From contig JACQYW010000013.1 of NCBI GenBank assembly GCA_016208015.1, forward strand, positions 1-64,000: a stretch of 64,000 nt of DNA, in the 5' to 3' direction. A model generated the notes under the pieces. That model did no database searches. It saw only the letters and a list, made by a program, of their open reading frames with translations, and was not told the origin of the DNA. Numbering within the stretch: position 1 is the stretch's first letter; the number at the start of each line of letters is the position of its first letter. A program made the translations under genes and the position numbers. Below, piece by piece: positions 43,527 through 52,170 of this stretch. The stretch comes from Nitrosomonadales bacterium. Its GTDB lineage: Bacteria; Pseudomonadota; Gammaproteobacteria; Burkholderiales; Gallionellaceae.

Positions 43527-43651
43527 CGTCATTCCCGCGCAGGCGGGAATCCAGTCAATTGGATATTTCCCGCATGGCGGGACTGATCCGATGTTTTGTC
43601 CGCTTCGCGGAATGCTTATCTCGGCTGGATTCCCGCCTGCGCGGGAATGAC
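43527..43651. repeat. Inverted-repeat element with 27-bp perfect arms upstream of nifF
   Basis: The arms 43527-43554 and 43625-43651 match as reverse complements over 27 bases. The centre shares GCGGGACT, ATCCGATGTTTTGTCCGCTT and CGCGGAATG with the element at 28109-28231. Total size and architecture are the same. Confidence 0.87.
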
Positions 43652-43683
43652 AGTCATGAGGTTTGCCAATACTTAATTACGTT

Positions 43684-43711
43684 GCCGATTGTCGCGAACC
43701 TCACAATCGGC
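43684..43711. promoter_or_regulatory. 9-bp dyad containing a TGT-N10-ACA match
   Basis: GCCGATTGT and ACAATCGGC flank a ten-base centre just after the 185-aa gene. It fits the NifA site spacing but lacks the GCTACA arm of the other sites and has no promoter suitably placed downstream, so a hairpin/terminator role is at least as likely. Confidence 0.45.
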
Positions 43712-43720
43712 AGCGACAAA

Positions 43721-44278
43721 TCACACCGGTCCGCGACCCGCGCGCTTCAGTTCGACGGTACGTTTCAGCGCTTCGTCGAACGGCACTTTGTCGCCCTTGG
43801 GTTTGTAGTCGCCCAGCGCCTTGTACACGGTGATGATCTTTTCCGAGGCGGACTGGCCCTTGAAGTCGCCTTTGTCGAGCGCGGCGATGTCGATCAGTTC
43901 GTTCCAGATCAGGCCTTCCTGCATGCCGATGGCGGAGATGGAGAAGCCTTCGAGGTCGATCACCAGCGGTTTGTTGATGTTGACCACGAACAGGATCAGG
44001 CGAACATCTGCTGCAAAATCAGCCTTGTAGTAAGCGAGTACTTTGGGCAGGTCGGCCAGGTCGTCGAGGCTGCCGACGTAGAGTTTGATCTTGTCACCCT
44101 CGGCCAGCACGATGGTGTTCTTGATGGTGGATACGGGCGGTTTGCGGTGGCCGAGTGCGTCGCCGACCTCGCCCAGTTCCAGCACCAGGTCGCCGCGATA
44201 GGCGGCGTAGTTGCCGCTGGCTTCCTTGAAGTTCATATTGAACAGCAGACCTTTTTGCTCGTAGGCGTCGAATAGCAT
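43721..44278 (-). CDS. Unknown protein heading the nifF operon, 185 aa
   Basis: 185 aa from the ATG at 44278 (GGAGCA upstream). It opens MLFDAYEQKGLLFNMNFKEA and has a beta-rich middle (DKIKLYVGSLDDLADLPKVL, RLILFVVNINKPLVIDLEG) and a lysine-rich end. No signal peptide or membrane helix; not recognised. A clear -24/-12 promoter lies 41 bases upstream and nifF follows in the same direction 225 bases on, so it is very likely part of the nif regulon. Confidence 0.75.
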   Translation of the reverse strand: MLFDAYEQKGLLFNMNFKEASGNYAAYRGDLVLELGEVGDALGHRKPPVSTIKNTIVLAEGDKIKLYVGSLDDLADLPKVLAYYKADFAADVRLILFVVNINKPLVIDLEGFSISAIGMQEGLIWNELIDIAALDKGDFKGQSASEKIITVYKALGDYKPKGDKVPFDEALKRTVELKRAGRGPV

Positions 44279-44318
44279 GTTGTGCTCCGTTGTTGATAAG
44301 TGATGGAGCCCAGTTTTC

Positions 44319-44334
44319 AGCAATAACCGTACCA
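44319..44334 (-). promoter_or_regulatory. -24/-12 (sigma-54) promoter of the 185-aa gene and nifF
   Basis: The minus strand reads TGGTACGGTTATTGCT with exact 12-base spacing. It shares the 12-base block GGTTATTGCTGA with the nifL promoter. No perfect NifA site is seen in the 150 bases upstream, which run into greB. Confidence 0.75.
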
Positions 44335-44407
44335 GCGCATGATGGTTTCTCAACCGCCCCGGACTTGGTTACTATGGCGCCATTCCAAGAATTCCACGTG
44401 GCCGCAA

Positions 44408-44965
44408 ATGAGCAAAGCCTTCACCCGTGAGACCGATGACGATGGCGACGATGAAGTAGCGTTGCCGCCGATCCCGGCCGGCACCAAGAACTACATCACG
44501 CCGGAAGGCTATCGCCGCCTGAAGGCGGAATATATGTACCTGCTGGACGAGGAACGTCCGGCGCTGGTGCAGACCGTGCACTGGGCGGCCTCCAACGGCG
44601 ACCGCTCCGAGAACGGCGACTATATATATGGCAAGAAGCGCCTGCGCGAGATCGACCGCCGCCTGCGTTTCCTCGCCAAGCGGCTGGAGAATTCCGAAGT
44701 GATCGACCCGGCGCAACGCCAGGGCTGCGAGCAGGTCTTCTTCGGCGCGACCGTCACCGTCTGCCACGGCGACGGTACCGAGCGCACCTACAGCATCGTC
44801 GGCATCGACGAAGCCAATGCAAGCAAAGGCCACATCAGCTGGGTCTCTCCGCTGGCGCGCACTCTGCTCAAGGCGCGGGCAGACGATGCGGTGGTGTTGC
44901 AACTTCCCGAGGGGGTCGACGAGCTGGTGGTGGTCGAGGTGGTGTACCGGCACATCGAGCTGTAA
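44408..44965 (+). CDS. greB: GreB, transcript cleavage factor
   Basis: 185 aa from the ATG at 44408. The coiled-coil tip carries the acidic pair in GDRSENGDYIYGKKRLREID and the C-terminal domain has FFGATVTVCHGDGTERTYSI and GHISWVSPLARTLLKARADD. It rescues backtracked RNA polymerase. It has an N-terminal acidic extension (DDDGDDE). It diverges from the nifF operon. Confidence 0.94.
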   Translation: MSKAFTRETDDDGDDEVALPPIPAGTKNYITPEGYRRLKAEYMYLLDEERPALVQTVHWAASNGDRSENGDYIYGKKRLREIDRRLRFLAKRLENSEVIDPAQRQGCEQVFFGATVTVCHGDGTERTYSIVGIDEANASKGHISWVSPLARTLLKARADDAVVLQLPEGVDELVVVEVVYRHIEL

Positions 44966-45018
44966 CCGATTCTTTTCTTTCCCTGCAATATTTCCGCCCG
45001 TGATCCGTCTTAACAAGT

Positions 45019-45594
45019 ATGGATACGACGCTGACAGCCAAGGCATTTATGGCCGAACAGGATAAACGCATCACCGAAACCATTTCGCGCGAGCGCGGGC
45101 GGCTGCGGAATTTCATCCGGCGGCGGGTGTCAGACTCAGGCGAAGCCGAAGATATTCTGCAGGATGTGCTGTTCGAGTTCGTGCAGGCTTATCGTCTGCC
45201 CGAGCCGGTCGAGCAGGTCGGTGCGTGGCTGTTCCGCGTGGCACGCAACCGCATCATCGACCGCTTTCGCAAGAAGCGCGAAGTGCAGTTGCCGGAAACG
45301 GCAGGCGAGGGCGGTGACGAGTACTGGCTTGGCGATGTGCTGCCGTCGCAGGATGCCGGGCCGGAAGCGGCTTACGCGCGGGGAGTGCTGCTGGATGTGC
45401 TGAATGCCGCGCTCGACGAGTTGCCGAAGGCTCAGCGCGACGTATTCATCGCCCACGAGCTGGAAGGGCGCGGCTTCAAGGAGTTGGCGACGGAAAGCGG
45501 CACGGCCGTCAACACCTTGCTGGCGCGCAAACGTTACGCGGTGCTGCATTTGCGGGCGCGTCTGCAAACGTTGTACGACGAATTCGATTTGTGA
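45019..45594 (+). CDS. ECF-type RNA polymerase sigma factor
   Basis: 191 aa. Region 2 reads FIRRRVSDSGEAEDILQDVL and WLFRVARNRIIDRFRKKRE; region 4 reads LPKAQRDVFIAHELEGRGFK and GTAVNTLLARKRYAVLHLR. No anti-sigma gene follows; the neighbouring small membrane protein might fill that part. An in-frame ATG at 45049 is a possible start. Confidence 0.88.
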   Translation: MDTTLTAKAFMAEQDKRITETISRERGRLRNFIRRRVSDSGEAEDILQDVLFEFVQAYRLPEPVEQVGAWLFRVARNRIIDRFRKKREVQLPETAGEGGDEYWLGDVLPSQDAGPEAAYARGVLLDVLNAALDELPKAQRDVFIAHELEGRGFKELATESGTAVNTLLARKRYAVLHLRARLQTLYDEFDL

Positions 45595-45606
45595 AGGAGA
45601 GCTGAA

Positions 45607-45939
45607 ATGTGCATGAACTACTGTAAATCCAATTGCTGGAAGATCGTGGTGCTGGTGATTGCCGGTATCGCTGTGCTGGGCTGGGTGGTGATGGCCTTGT
45701 GGAACTGGTTGGTGCCCGTGCTGTTCGTCAGCGGGCAGGAGATCACCTATGTGCAGGCGCTGGGCGTGCTGTTGTTGAGCAAGATTCTGTTCGGCGGCTT
45801 CCGCGGGCATTGCGGACCCGGCAAGTGGCATCAGCATCGCTGGGAGAAAATGACGCCGGAAGAGCGCGAGAAGTTCAAGAGCGGCATGCGCGGCTGCTGC
45901 GGAACGAGTGAAACGGATGAGGCTGAAAAGAAGGAGTAA
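45607..45939 (+). CDS. Small membrane protein linked to the ECF sigma factor
   Basis: 110 aa. A short cysteine-bearing N terminus (MCMNYCKSNC), one or two membrane helices (KIVVLVIAGIAVLGWVVMAL and a second near YVQALGVLLLSKILFGG) and a charged cytoplasmic tail with HCGPGKWHQHRWEKMTPEER and GCCG. It starts 12 bases after the sigma gene with GAAGGAG. It may regulate the sigma factor; this is inference. Confidence 0.78.
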   Translation: MCMNYCKSNCWKIVVLVIAGIAVLGWVVMALWNWLVPVLFVSGQEITYVQALGVLLLSKILFGGFRGHCGPGKWHQHRWEKMTPEEREKFKSGMRGCCGTSETDEAEKKE

Positions 45940-45986
45940 TCCGTCTCGATAAGGGAGTCCGGTATCCCAGCCGGAGCTCCCCCGGT

Positions 45987-46010
45987 ATCCCCGTGCAGGG
46001 GATTATTTTT
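45987..46010 (+). terminator. Rho-independent terminator after the sigma-factor operon
   Basis: ATCCCC-GTGC-AGGGGAT followed by TATTTTT. A second hairpin, GGGAGTCCGG/CCGGAGCTCCC at 45953-45981, lies just upstream. Confidence 0.8.
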
Positions 46011-46020
46011 GGCTACGACT

Positions 46021-46057
46021 TAATTCAGACGATTGACTAAATCAAATGACTGAATTA
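46021..46057. promoter_or_regulatory. Probable TetR operator dyad upstream of the efflux locus
   Basis: TAATTCAG and CTGAATTA are exact reverse complements 21 bases apart, with an inner TTGA/TCAA pair. It sits 35 bases before the TetR-family ATG and overlaps the expected promoter region. Confidence 0.6.
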
Positions 46058-46091
46058 CCGTACCCTACCTTTTACGTTTCCGGGCTGGATC

Positions 46092-46799
46092 ATGATCGCC
46101 AAAAAAGAAACCCGCTGCCTGTTGCTGCAAACCGCACAGCGCCTGCTCGGCCATCAGCCGACCACGCAGGAAGAGACGCGCTGGCGCCTGTTGCAGGCGG
46201 CGACCGAAGTGTTCGCCGAGGTCGGCTACCATGCCGCCACCACGCGCGAGATTTGCAAACGTGCCCAGGTCAATCTGGCCTCCATCCATTATTACTACGG
46301 CGACAAGGCGGAGTTGTATCGCGAGGTGTTTCGCCTGCCTTTTTTGAGCGAATGCAACACCTTTTCCTCGCTTGATATCGCAACGGTTTCGCTGGAAGAG
46401 GGACTGCGCGTTTTCTATCAATGGTTCTTTCCGCCGGTTGCCGAAGAAGATCCGATGCTGAAACTGTTCATGCGCCTGCATGCGCGCGAAGAAGCCGAAC
46501 CCGGCGGGGTGCTGGGCGATGCCATGTTGCAGGCGTTGCGTCCCAACCACGACAAATTGCAAGCCTTGCTGTGCCGCGAGTTCGGGCTGAAGAAAGCGGA
46601 TGTCGACGTGGATCGGCTGACTTTTTCGCTGCTCGGCCAGGCAACCGTGTATTTCCACAACCGCGCCGCGCTCGATCATTTCTCGCCCAACCTGCTCAAC
46701 GGCCAGAAGGCGCAAGAGACCCTGGTCGAGCGGCTGGTCGGATATGCCGTCGCCATCATTGAATCCGAACGCAAGCGGCGGACAAAGGCGAAGAAGTAG
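46092..46799 (+). CDS. TetR-family regulator of CecR/DUF1956 type
   Basis: 235 aa. The HTH is RWRLLQAATEVFAEVGYHAAT, given by ends at about 32 and 52, then TREICKRAQVNLASIHYYYG and DKAELYREVF. The C-terminal domain with LKLFMRLHAREEAEPGG fits DUF1956 regulators. It heads the efflux operon and probably represses it in response to a small toxic compound. Confidence 0.9.
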   Translation: MIAKKETRCLLLQTAQRLLGHQPTTQEETRWRLLQAATEVFAEVGYHAATTREICKRAQVNLASIHYYYGDKAELYREVFRLPFLSECNTFSSLDIATVSLEEGLRVFYQWFFPPVAEEDPMLKLFMRLHAREEAEPGGVLGDAMLQALRPNHDKLQALLCREFGLKKADVDVDRLTFSLLGQATVYFHNRAALDHFSPNLLNGQKAQETLVERLVGYAVAIIESERKRRTKAKK

Positions 46800-46861
46800 G
46801 CGCGCCATCCATTTGCAGTACGCAAGAAAAAAACAAGCAGTGTTTTGAAAGGAATACACCA

Positions 46862-47791
46862 ATGAACAAGAATATCCTGTCCAATCGACTGGTTCACAAG
46901 ATCGCCCTGTCCGGCCTGGTGCTGGCGGGGGCCGCGTTGTGGCTGATGCCGCACGGCGCGGCGGAACAGCAGACAGTTTCGACCAGTCGTCCCGCACTGA
47001 CCGTGCGCACCACGACGTTGCAGGCCGACAAATGGTCGCGCACGCTGGCGGCGAACGGCAGCATCCTGCCCTGGCAGGAGGCCATCATCAGTGCACAGAT
47101 ACAGGGGCTGCGGATATCGGAAGTGAAGGTCAGCATCGGCGACCATGTGCAGCAGGGCGATGTGCTGGTGACGCTGGACAACTTCGCGCGCATCGGCAGC
47201 GACACTTCCGAACGCACCGCGCAGGGCCGCATCGTGGCGCCGGATTCCGGCGTCATCTCGGCGGCGAATGCCAATGTCGGTTCCATGGCGCAACCCGGTG
47301 TGGAACTGTTCCGTCTGATCCGCAAAGGCCGTCTGGAATGGCGCGCCGATCTCACCGCCGATGAGCTGATGCTGATCCGCAGAGGCATGAGCGCGGAGAT
47401 CGTCGTCGGCGAAGGGCGTGTCATCCGCGGCACGGTGCGCGCGATCTCGCCGTCGGTGGATGCGCAGACCCGTTACGGTTATGCGCTGGTCACCTTGCCG
47501 GACAGCAGCGGCATCATCGCCGGCGCCTTCGCGCGCGGCACTTTCGATATCAGCGGCGGCAAGAAGAGTCTGCAGTCGCTTCCGCAGTCCGCCGTCATGC
47601 AGCGCGGCAACAAGAGCTATGTGCTGGTCGTGGGCGCGGACAGCCGTGTGCAGGAACGCGCGGTGATCGTGGGGCAGCGCAACGGTGACCGCATCGAGAT
47701 CAAACAGGGATTGAAAGCGAACGAGGCCGTCGTCGAGAGCGGCGGCCCGTTCCTGACCGAAGGTGACCTCGTTCAGGTCGTGAAAGGTTAA
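46862..47791 (+). CDS. RND efflux periplasmic adaptor lacking the usual hairpin
   Basis: 309 aa, short for the family. A membrane-anchored N terminus is followed by the first lipoyl half (about 77-107, ending GDVLVTLDN) and the second (about 123-153, RIVAPDSGVISAANANVGS), with only 15 residues between. Most adaptors have a coiled-coil hairpin of 60 or more residues there to meet the outer-membrane channel. The beta-barrel and membrane-proximal domains look intact. GAAAGG upstream; the RND gene follows five bases after the stop. Confidence 0.88.
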   Translation: MNKNILSNRLVHKIALSGLVLAGAALWLMPHGAAEQQTVSTSRPALTVRTTTLQADKWSRTLAANGSILPWQEAIISAQIQGLRISEVKVSIGDHVQQGDVLVTLDNFARIGSDTSERTAQGRIVAPDSGVISAANANVGSMAQPGVELFRLIRKGRLEWRADLTADELMLIRRGMSAEIVVGEGRVIRGTVRAISPSVDAQTRYGYALVTLPDSSGIIAGAFARGTFDISGGKKSLQSLPQSAVMQRGNKSYVLVVGADSRVQERAVIVGQRNGDRIEIKQGLKANEAVVESGGPFLTEGDLVQVVKG

Positions 47792-47796
47792 GCAAA

Positions 47797-50700
47797 ATGA
47801 ACGTCTCATCTTGGTCCATCCGTAATCCGACCCCGGCGATCCTCGCCTTCATCATGCTCACGCTGATGGGCATCATGGGCTTCCGCGCCATGAAGATCCA
47901 GCAGTTCCCCGATATCGACCTGCCGACGGTGACGGTGACGGCCTCCTTGCCCGGCGCATCGCCGGTGCAGATGGAGACCGAGGTGGCGCGCAAGCTGGAG
48001 AATTCGCTCGCCAATACACAGGGACTCAAGCACCTGTACACCAAGGTGCAGGACGGATCGGTGATCATCACCGCCGAATTCCGTCTGGAGAAGGACACGC
48101 AGGAAGCCGTGGAAGACGTGCGCTCGGCGATCACGCGGGTGCGCTCCGATTTGCCGAAGGATCTGCGCGATCCCATCGTCGCCAAGATGGAACTCAGCGG
48201 CATGCCCATCCTGACCTACACCATCGCCTCACAGGGCATGAGCGACGAGGAAGTGTCGTGGTTCGTCGATAACACCGTGACCAAGTCGCTGCTGTCGGTG
48301 CGCGGCGTCGGGGCGGTGAGCCGCGTCGGCGGCGTCACCCGCCAGATCAGCGTCGAGCTCGATCCGGCCAAATTGCTGGCCTTGAATGCGACGGCCTCGG
48401 AAGTGTCGCAACAACTGCGCCTGATCCAGCAGGAAGCCTCCGGCGGCCGCGCGGATATCGGCGGCATGGAACAATCGGTGCGCACCATCGCGACGGTGCG
48501 GACGGCGGAAGATATCGCCGCGATCGAGATCGGCCTGTCCGACGGGCGCCATGTGCGTCTCGATCAGGTGGCTTATGTCAGCGACACCGTGGCGGAGCGG
48601 CGTAGCGCGGCGCTGCTGAATGGCCGCGAAGTGGTCGGCTTCGAGATCACCCGTTCGCGCGGTTACGGCGAGATCGATGTGGCCGAGGGTGTCGTAAAAG
48701 TGCTGGAGCGCTTGAAGGTCGAGCGACCCGATATCGTGATCACCGAGGCTTTCAATTTCGTCGATCCGGTGGAAGAGAACTATGTCGGTTCGATGAACCT
48801 GCTGTACGAAGGCGCGGCGCTGGCGGTGCTGGTGGTGTTCGTTTTCCTGCGCAACCTGCGCGCCACCATCGTGGCGGCGACGGCGTTGCCGCTGGCGGTG
48901 ATCCCCACCTTCGCCGTGATGTATCTGTTCGGATTTTCCATCAACGTGGTGACCCTGTTGTCGCTGTCGCTGGTGGTGGGCGTGCTGGTGGACGATGCCA
49001 TCGTCGAGATCGAGAACATCATGCGCCATCTGGAGATGGGCAAGACGCCGTACCAGGCGGCGATGGAGGCGGCCGACGAGATCGGGCTGGCGGTGATCGC
49101 CACCACCTTCACGCTGGTTGCGGTGTTCCTGCCGACCGCATTCATGGGCGGCATCCCCGGCAAGTTCTTCGTGCAGTTCGGCTGGACCGCCGCCATTGCG
49201 GTGCTGTTCTCGCTGGTGGTCGCGCGCATGCTGACGCCGATGATGTCGGCCTATTTCCTCAAGCCGCGCGTCTCGCATGAATTGCCGGGATGGTTGGAGT
49301 TGTACCTGAAATGGGCGACTTATTGCCTGAACAATCGTATCAAGACGCTATTAGGTGCAGCGGTGTTCTTCTTCGGTTCGTTCATGCTGGTGCCGCTGTT
49401 GCCGACGGGCTTCGTGCCGCCGGACGACATGTCGCAATCGCAGGTGACGCTGAATTTGCCGCCGGGTAGCACCTTCGAGCAGACCTACCGTGCCGCCGAA
49501 CAGGCGCGCGAGATCGTGGCGCACAATCCCAACGTGACGCTGATCTACACCGCCATCGGCGGCGGCAGCGCGGGCGGCGACCCGTTCGCACCCGGCGGCG
49601 CCAGCGATGTGCGCAAGGCGACATTGACCCTGAATTTCACGCGCCGCCAGGACCGGGATATCAGCAAGCAGGATATCGAATCGCAATTGCGCGATGCCCT
49701 CACCGTCCTTCCCGGCGTGCGGGTAAAAGTCGGCCTCGGCGCGTCGAGCGAGAAATATGTGCTGGTGCTGGCCGGCGAGGACGGGCAGGTGCTGGCGGAC
49801 CACGCGCAGAAAGTGGCGCGCGAGCTGCGCACCATTCCCGGCATCGGCAACGTCACCTCGACTTCGAGCCTGGTGCGTCCCGAACTGGTGGTGCGTCCCG
49901 ACTTCGCCCGTGCGGCCGATCTGGGTGTGACCTCGGCGGCCATCGCCGACACGCTGCGCGTTGCCACGGCGGGCGATTACGACCAGGCGCTGGCGAAGCT
50001 CAATCTGTCCGACCGGCAGATTCCGGTGATGGTGAAATTGCGCGCCGATGCGCGGCAGGATATCGAGCTGCTGTCGCGTCTGGTGGTGCAGGGTTCGCAC
50101 GGCCCGGTGATGCTGGGCAGTGTGGCGAACCTGAGCATCGAAAGCGGCCCGGCCGAGATCGACCGCTACGACCGCATGCGCAACATCAACTTCGAGATCG
50201 AGCTGAACCAGCAGCCGCTGGGCGAAGTGGAGGCGCAAGCCATCGCGTTGCCCAGTCTCAAGGAGTTGCCGCCCGGAGTGATCCGCACCTCGGTGGGCGA
50301 CGCCGAGGCGATGGCCGACCTGTTCGACAGCTTCGCGCTGGCGATGCTGACCGGCGTGCTGTGCATCTATGTGGTGCTGGTGTTGCTGTTCAAGGACTTC
50401 ATGCAACCGGCCACCATCCTGGCCGCGCTGGTGCTGTCGGTGCCGGGCGCGTTCCTGGCGCTGTTCGTTACGCACACGGCCTTGTCCATGCCGTCCATGA
50501 TCGGCCTCATCATGCTAATGGGCATCGCCACCAAGAACTCCATCCTGCTGGTGGAATACGCCATCGTGTCGCGGCGCGAACGCGGCATGAACCGTGCCGA
50601 AGCCTTGCTCGATGCGTGCAAGAAACGCGCGCGCCCCATCGTGATGACGACGCTGGCGATGGGCGCGGGCATGCTGCCGGTGGCGCTGGGGATCGGCGTC

Positions 50701-50862
50701 GACCCGAGCTTTCGCTCGCCGATGGCCATCGTGGTGATCGGCGGTCTGATCACTTCGACCTTCCTGAGTCTGCTGGTGATCCCGGTGGTGTTCACCTATG
50801 TGGACGACTGGATCGAGTGGGCGCTGGCCAAGGTCAAGAAACTCAGACACGCGCACGCTTAA
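47797..50862 (+). CDS. RND-family efflux pump, inner-membrane permease
   Basis: 1021 aa, twelve membrane helices with two large periplasmic loops. It opens IRNPTPAILAFIMLTLMGIM and PGASPVQMETEVARKLENSL. The proton-relay motif reads VVGVLVDDAIVEIENIM with the paired aspartates. It resembles HAE1-type multidrug pumps; substrate cannot be told. It should work with the adaptor upstream and an outer-membrane channel. Confidence 0.95.
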   Translation: MNVSSWSIRNPTPAILAFIMLTLMGIMGFRAMKIQQFPDIDLPTVTVTASLPGASPVQMETEVARKLENSLANTQGLKHLYTKVQDGSVIITAEFRLEKDTQEAVEDVRSAITRVRSDLPKDLRDPIVAKMELSGMPILTYTIASQGMSDEEVSWFVDNTVTKSLLSVRGVGAVSRVGGVTRQISVELDPAKLLALNATASEVSQQLRLIQQEASGGRADIGGMEQSVRTIATVRTAEDIAAIEIGLSDGRHVRLDQVAYVSDTVAERRSAALLNGREVVGFEITRSRGYGEIDVAEGVVKVLERLKVERPDIVITEAFNFVDPVEENYVGSMNLLYEGAALAVLVVFVFLRNLRATIVAATALPLAVIPTFAVMYLFGFSINVVTLLSLSLVVGVLVDDAIVEIENIMRHLEMGKTPYQAAMEAADEIGLAVIATTFTLVAVFLPTAFMGGIPGKFFVQFGWTAAIAVLFSLVVARMLTPMMSAYFLKPRVSHELPGWLELYLKWATYCLNNRIKTLLGAAVFFFGSFMLVPLLPTGFVPPDDMSQSQVTLNLPPGSTFEQTYRAAEQAREIVAHNPNVTLIYTAIGGGSAGGDPFAPGGASDVRKATLTLNFTRRQDRDISKQDIESQLRDALTVLPGVRVKVGLGASSEKYVLVLAGEDGQVLADHAQKVARELRTIPGIGNVTSTSSLVRPELVVRPDFARAADLGVTSAAIADTLRVATAGDYDQALAKLNLSDRQIPVMVKLRADARQDIELLSRLVVQGSHGPVMLGSVANLSIESGPAEIDRYDRMRNINFEIELNQQPLGEVEAQAIALPSLKELPPGVIRTSVGDAEAMADLFDSFALAMLTGVLCIYVVLVLLFKDFMQPATILAALVLSVPGAFLALFVTHTALSMPSMIGLIMLMGIATKNSILLVEYAIVSRRERGMNRAEALLDACKKRARPIVMTTLAMGAGMLPVALGIGVDPSFRSPMAIVVIGGLITSTFLSLLVIPVVFTYVDDWIEWALAKVKKLRHAHA

Positions 50863-50888
50863 GGCATATTCGAACAATGGAGAACATG

Positions 50889-52099
50889 ATGAAACATACC
50901 AGGATCACGATGGGCGTATTGCTCGCCCTCGGCATCAGCCCGCAGGCGCAGGCAGCCGACCTCCTCGAACTCTACCGCGCCGCGCAGAGCCAGGACGCCA
51001 CCTTCGGCGCCGCCCGCGCCGCGCGCGACGCCGGCCAGGAAAAGCTCACCCAGGGCCGCGCCCTCATGCTGCCCAGCGTCAATCTGACCGCCAACACCAC
51101 CCAGAACGACGTCCACACCGTCCTGCCCGTCGATTCGACCAAAAAATACAACAGCCACGGCTACACCGTCAGCCTCGTCCAACCCCTGTTCCGCGAACAG
51201 AACTGGGCCCTGTACACCGAATCCGAACTGCAGGTCGCCCAGAGCGAAGCCCAGTTCAGACTGGCCGAACAGGACCTGGTCCTGCGCGTCGCGCAAGCCT
51301 ACTTCGACGTGCTCATCGCCCAGGACAGCGTCCAGCTGGCTGCCGCGCAGAAGACCGCCATCGCCCAGCAGCTCGAACAGGCCAAGCGCAACTTCGAGGT
51401 CGGCACCGCCACCATCACCGACACCCACGAAGCCCAGGCCAGATACGACCTCATCGTCGCCCAGGAGATCGCCGCCCAGAGCACCCTCGAGATCAAACGC
51501 CGCAGCCTGCAACAAGTCATCAACGCCGATCCCGGCCAACTCAACGCCCTGGGCAAGGAACTCAAACTCGAGACCCCGCAACCGGCCAGCGTCGACCAGT
51601 GGGTCGAAGATGCCCGCCGCGGCAACCCCCAGCTCGCCATCGCCCGGGCCGGCGCCGAACTGGCCGACAAGGAAGTCGACCGCAACCGCGGCGGCCACCT
51701 GCCCACCCGCTGTTCCAGGGCGGCGCCACCCAGTCCAAATGGCGCGAAGCCGACGCCAACCGCACGCGCGCCAACCAAGAACTGGAGAACGCCCGCCGCA
51801 ACGTCGAAGTGCAGACCCGCCAGGCTTACCTCGGTGTGGTGAACGGCATCGCCCAGGTGCAGGCACTGCAACAGGCGCTGAAGTCGAGCGAGAGCCTGCT
51901 GGAAGCCAGCAAGCTCGGACATGAAGTCGGAGTGCGCACCAACCTGGATGTGTTGAACGCCCAGCAACAGGCTTATGCCACACGCCGCGACCTGTATCAG
52001 GCGGAGTACAACTACCTGCTGAGCCAGTTACGGCTGAAGGCGGCGGTGGGCGGGCTGGTGGAAGAGGATGTGGGCAGGGTCAATCGGGCGCTGCATTGA
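50889..52099 (+). pseudogene. TolC-like outer-membrane efflux channel, broken by deletion and frameshift
   Basis: The first part (50889 to about 51705) reads as a normal TolC-type protein from the signal peptide (ending PQAQA) to EVDRNRGGHLPT. The second part continues in a different frame from PLFQGGATQSKWREADANRT to the end at 52099. In intact family members about 45-50 residues lie between these two motifs. They are missing and the frame is lost; read straight through, translation stops at 51842. The cause could be a real deletion or an assembly error. Confidence 0.85.
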
Positions 52100-52170
52100 A
52101 GTGGGCTGGATAGGGGGTGGGAGGCTTCCGGCTGGTTCGCGGAAGTGGTGATTGATCCTGTGCGCAGCAG

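Noticed and set aside
43684..43711. Dyad near nifF as a firm NifA site
   Set aside because: It has TGT-N10-ACA spacing, but no -24/-12 element lies at a suitable distance before nifF and the extended 9-base stem looks more like an RNA hairpin. Kept only as ambiguous.
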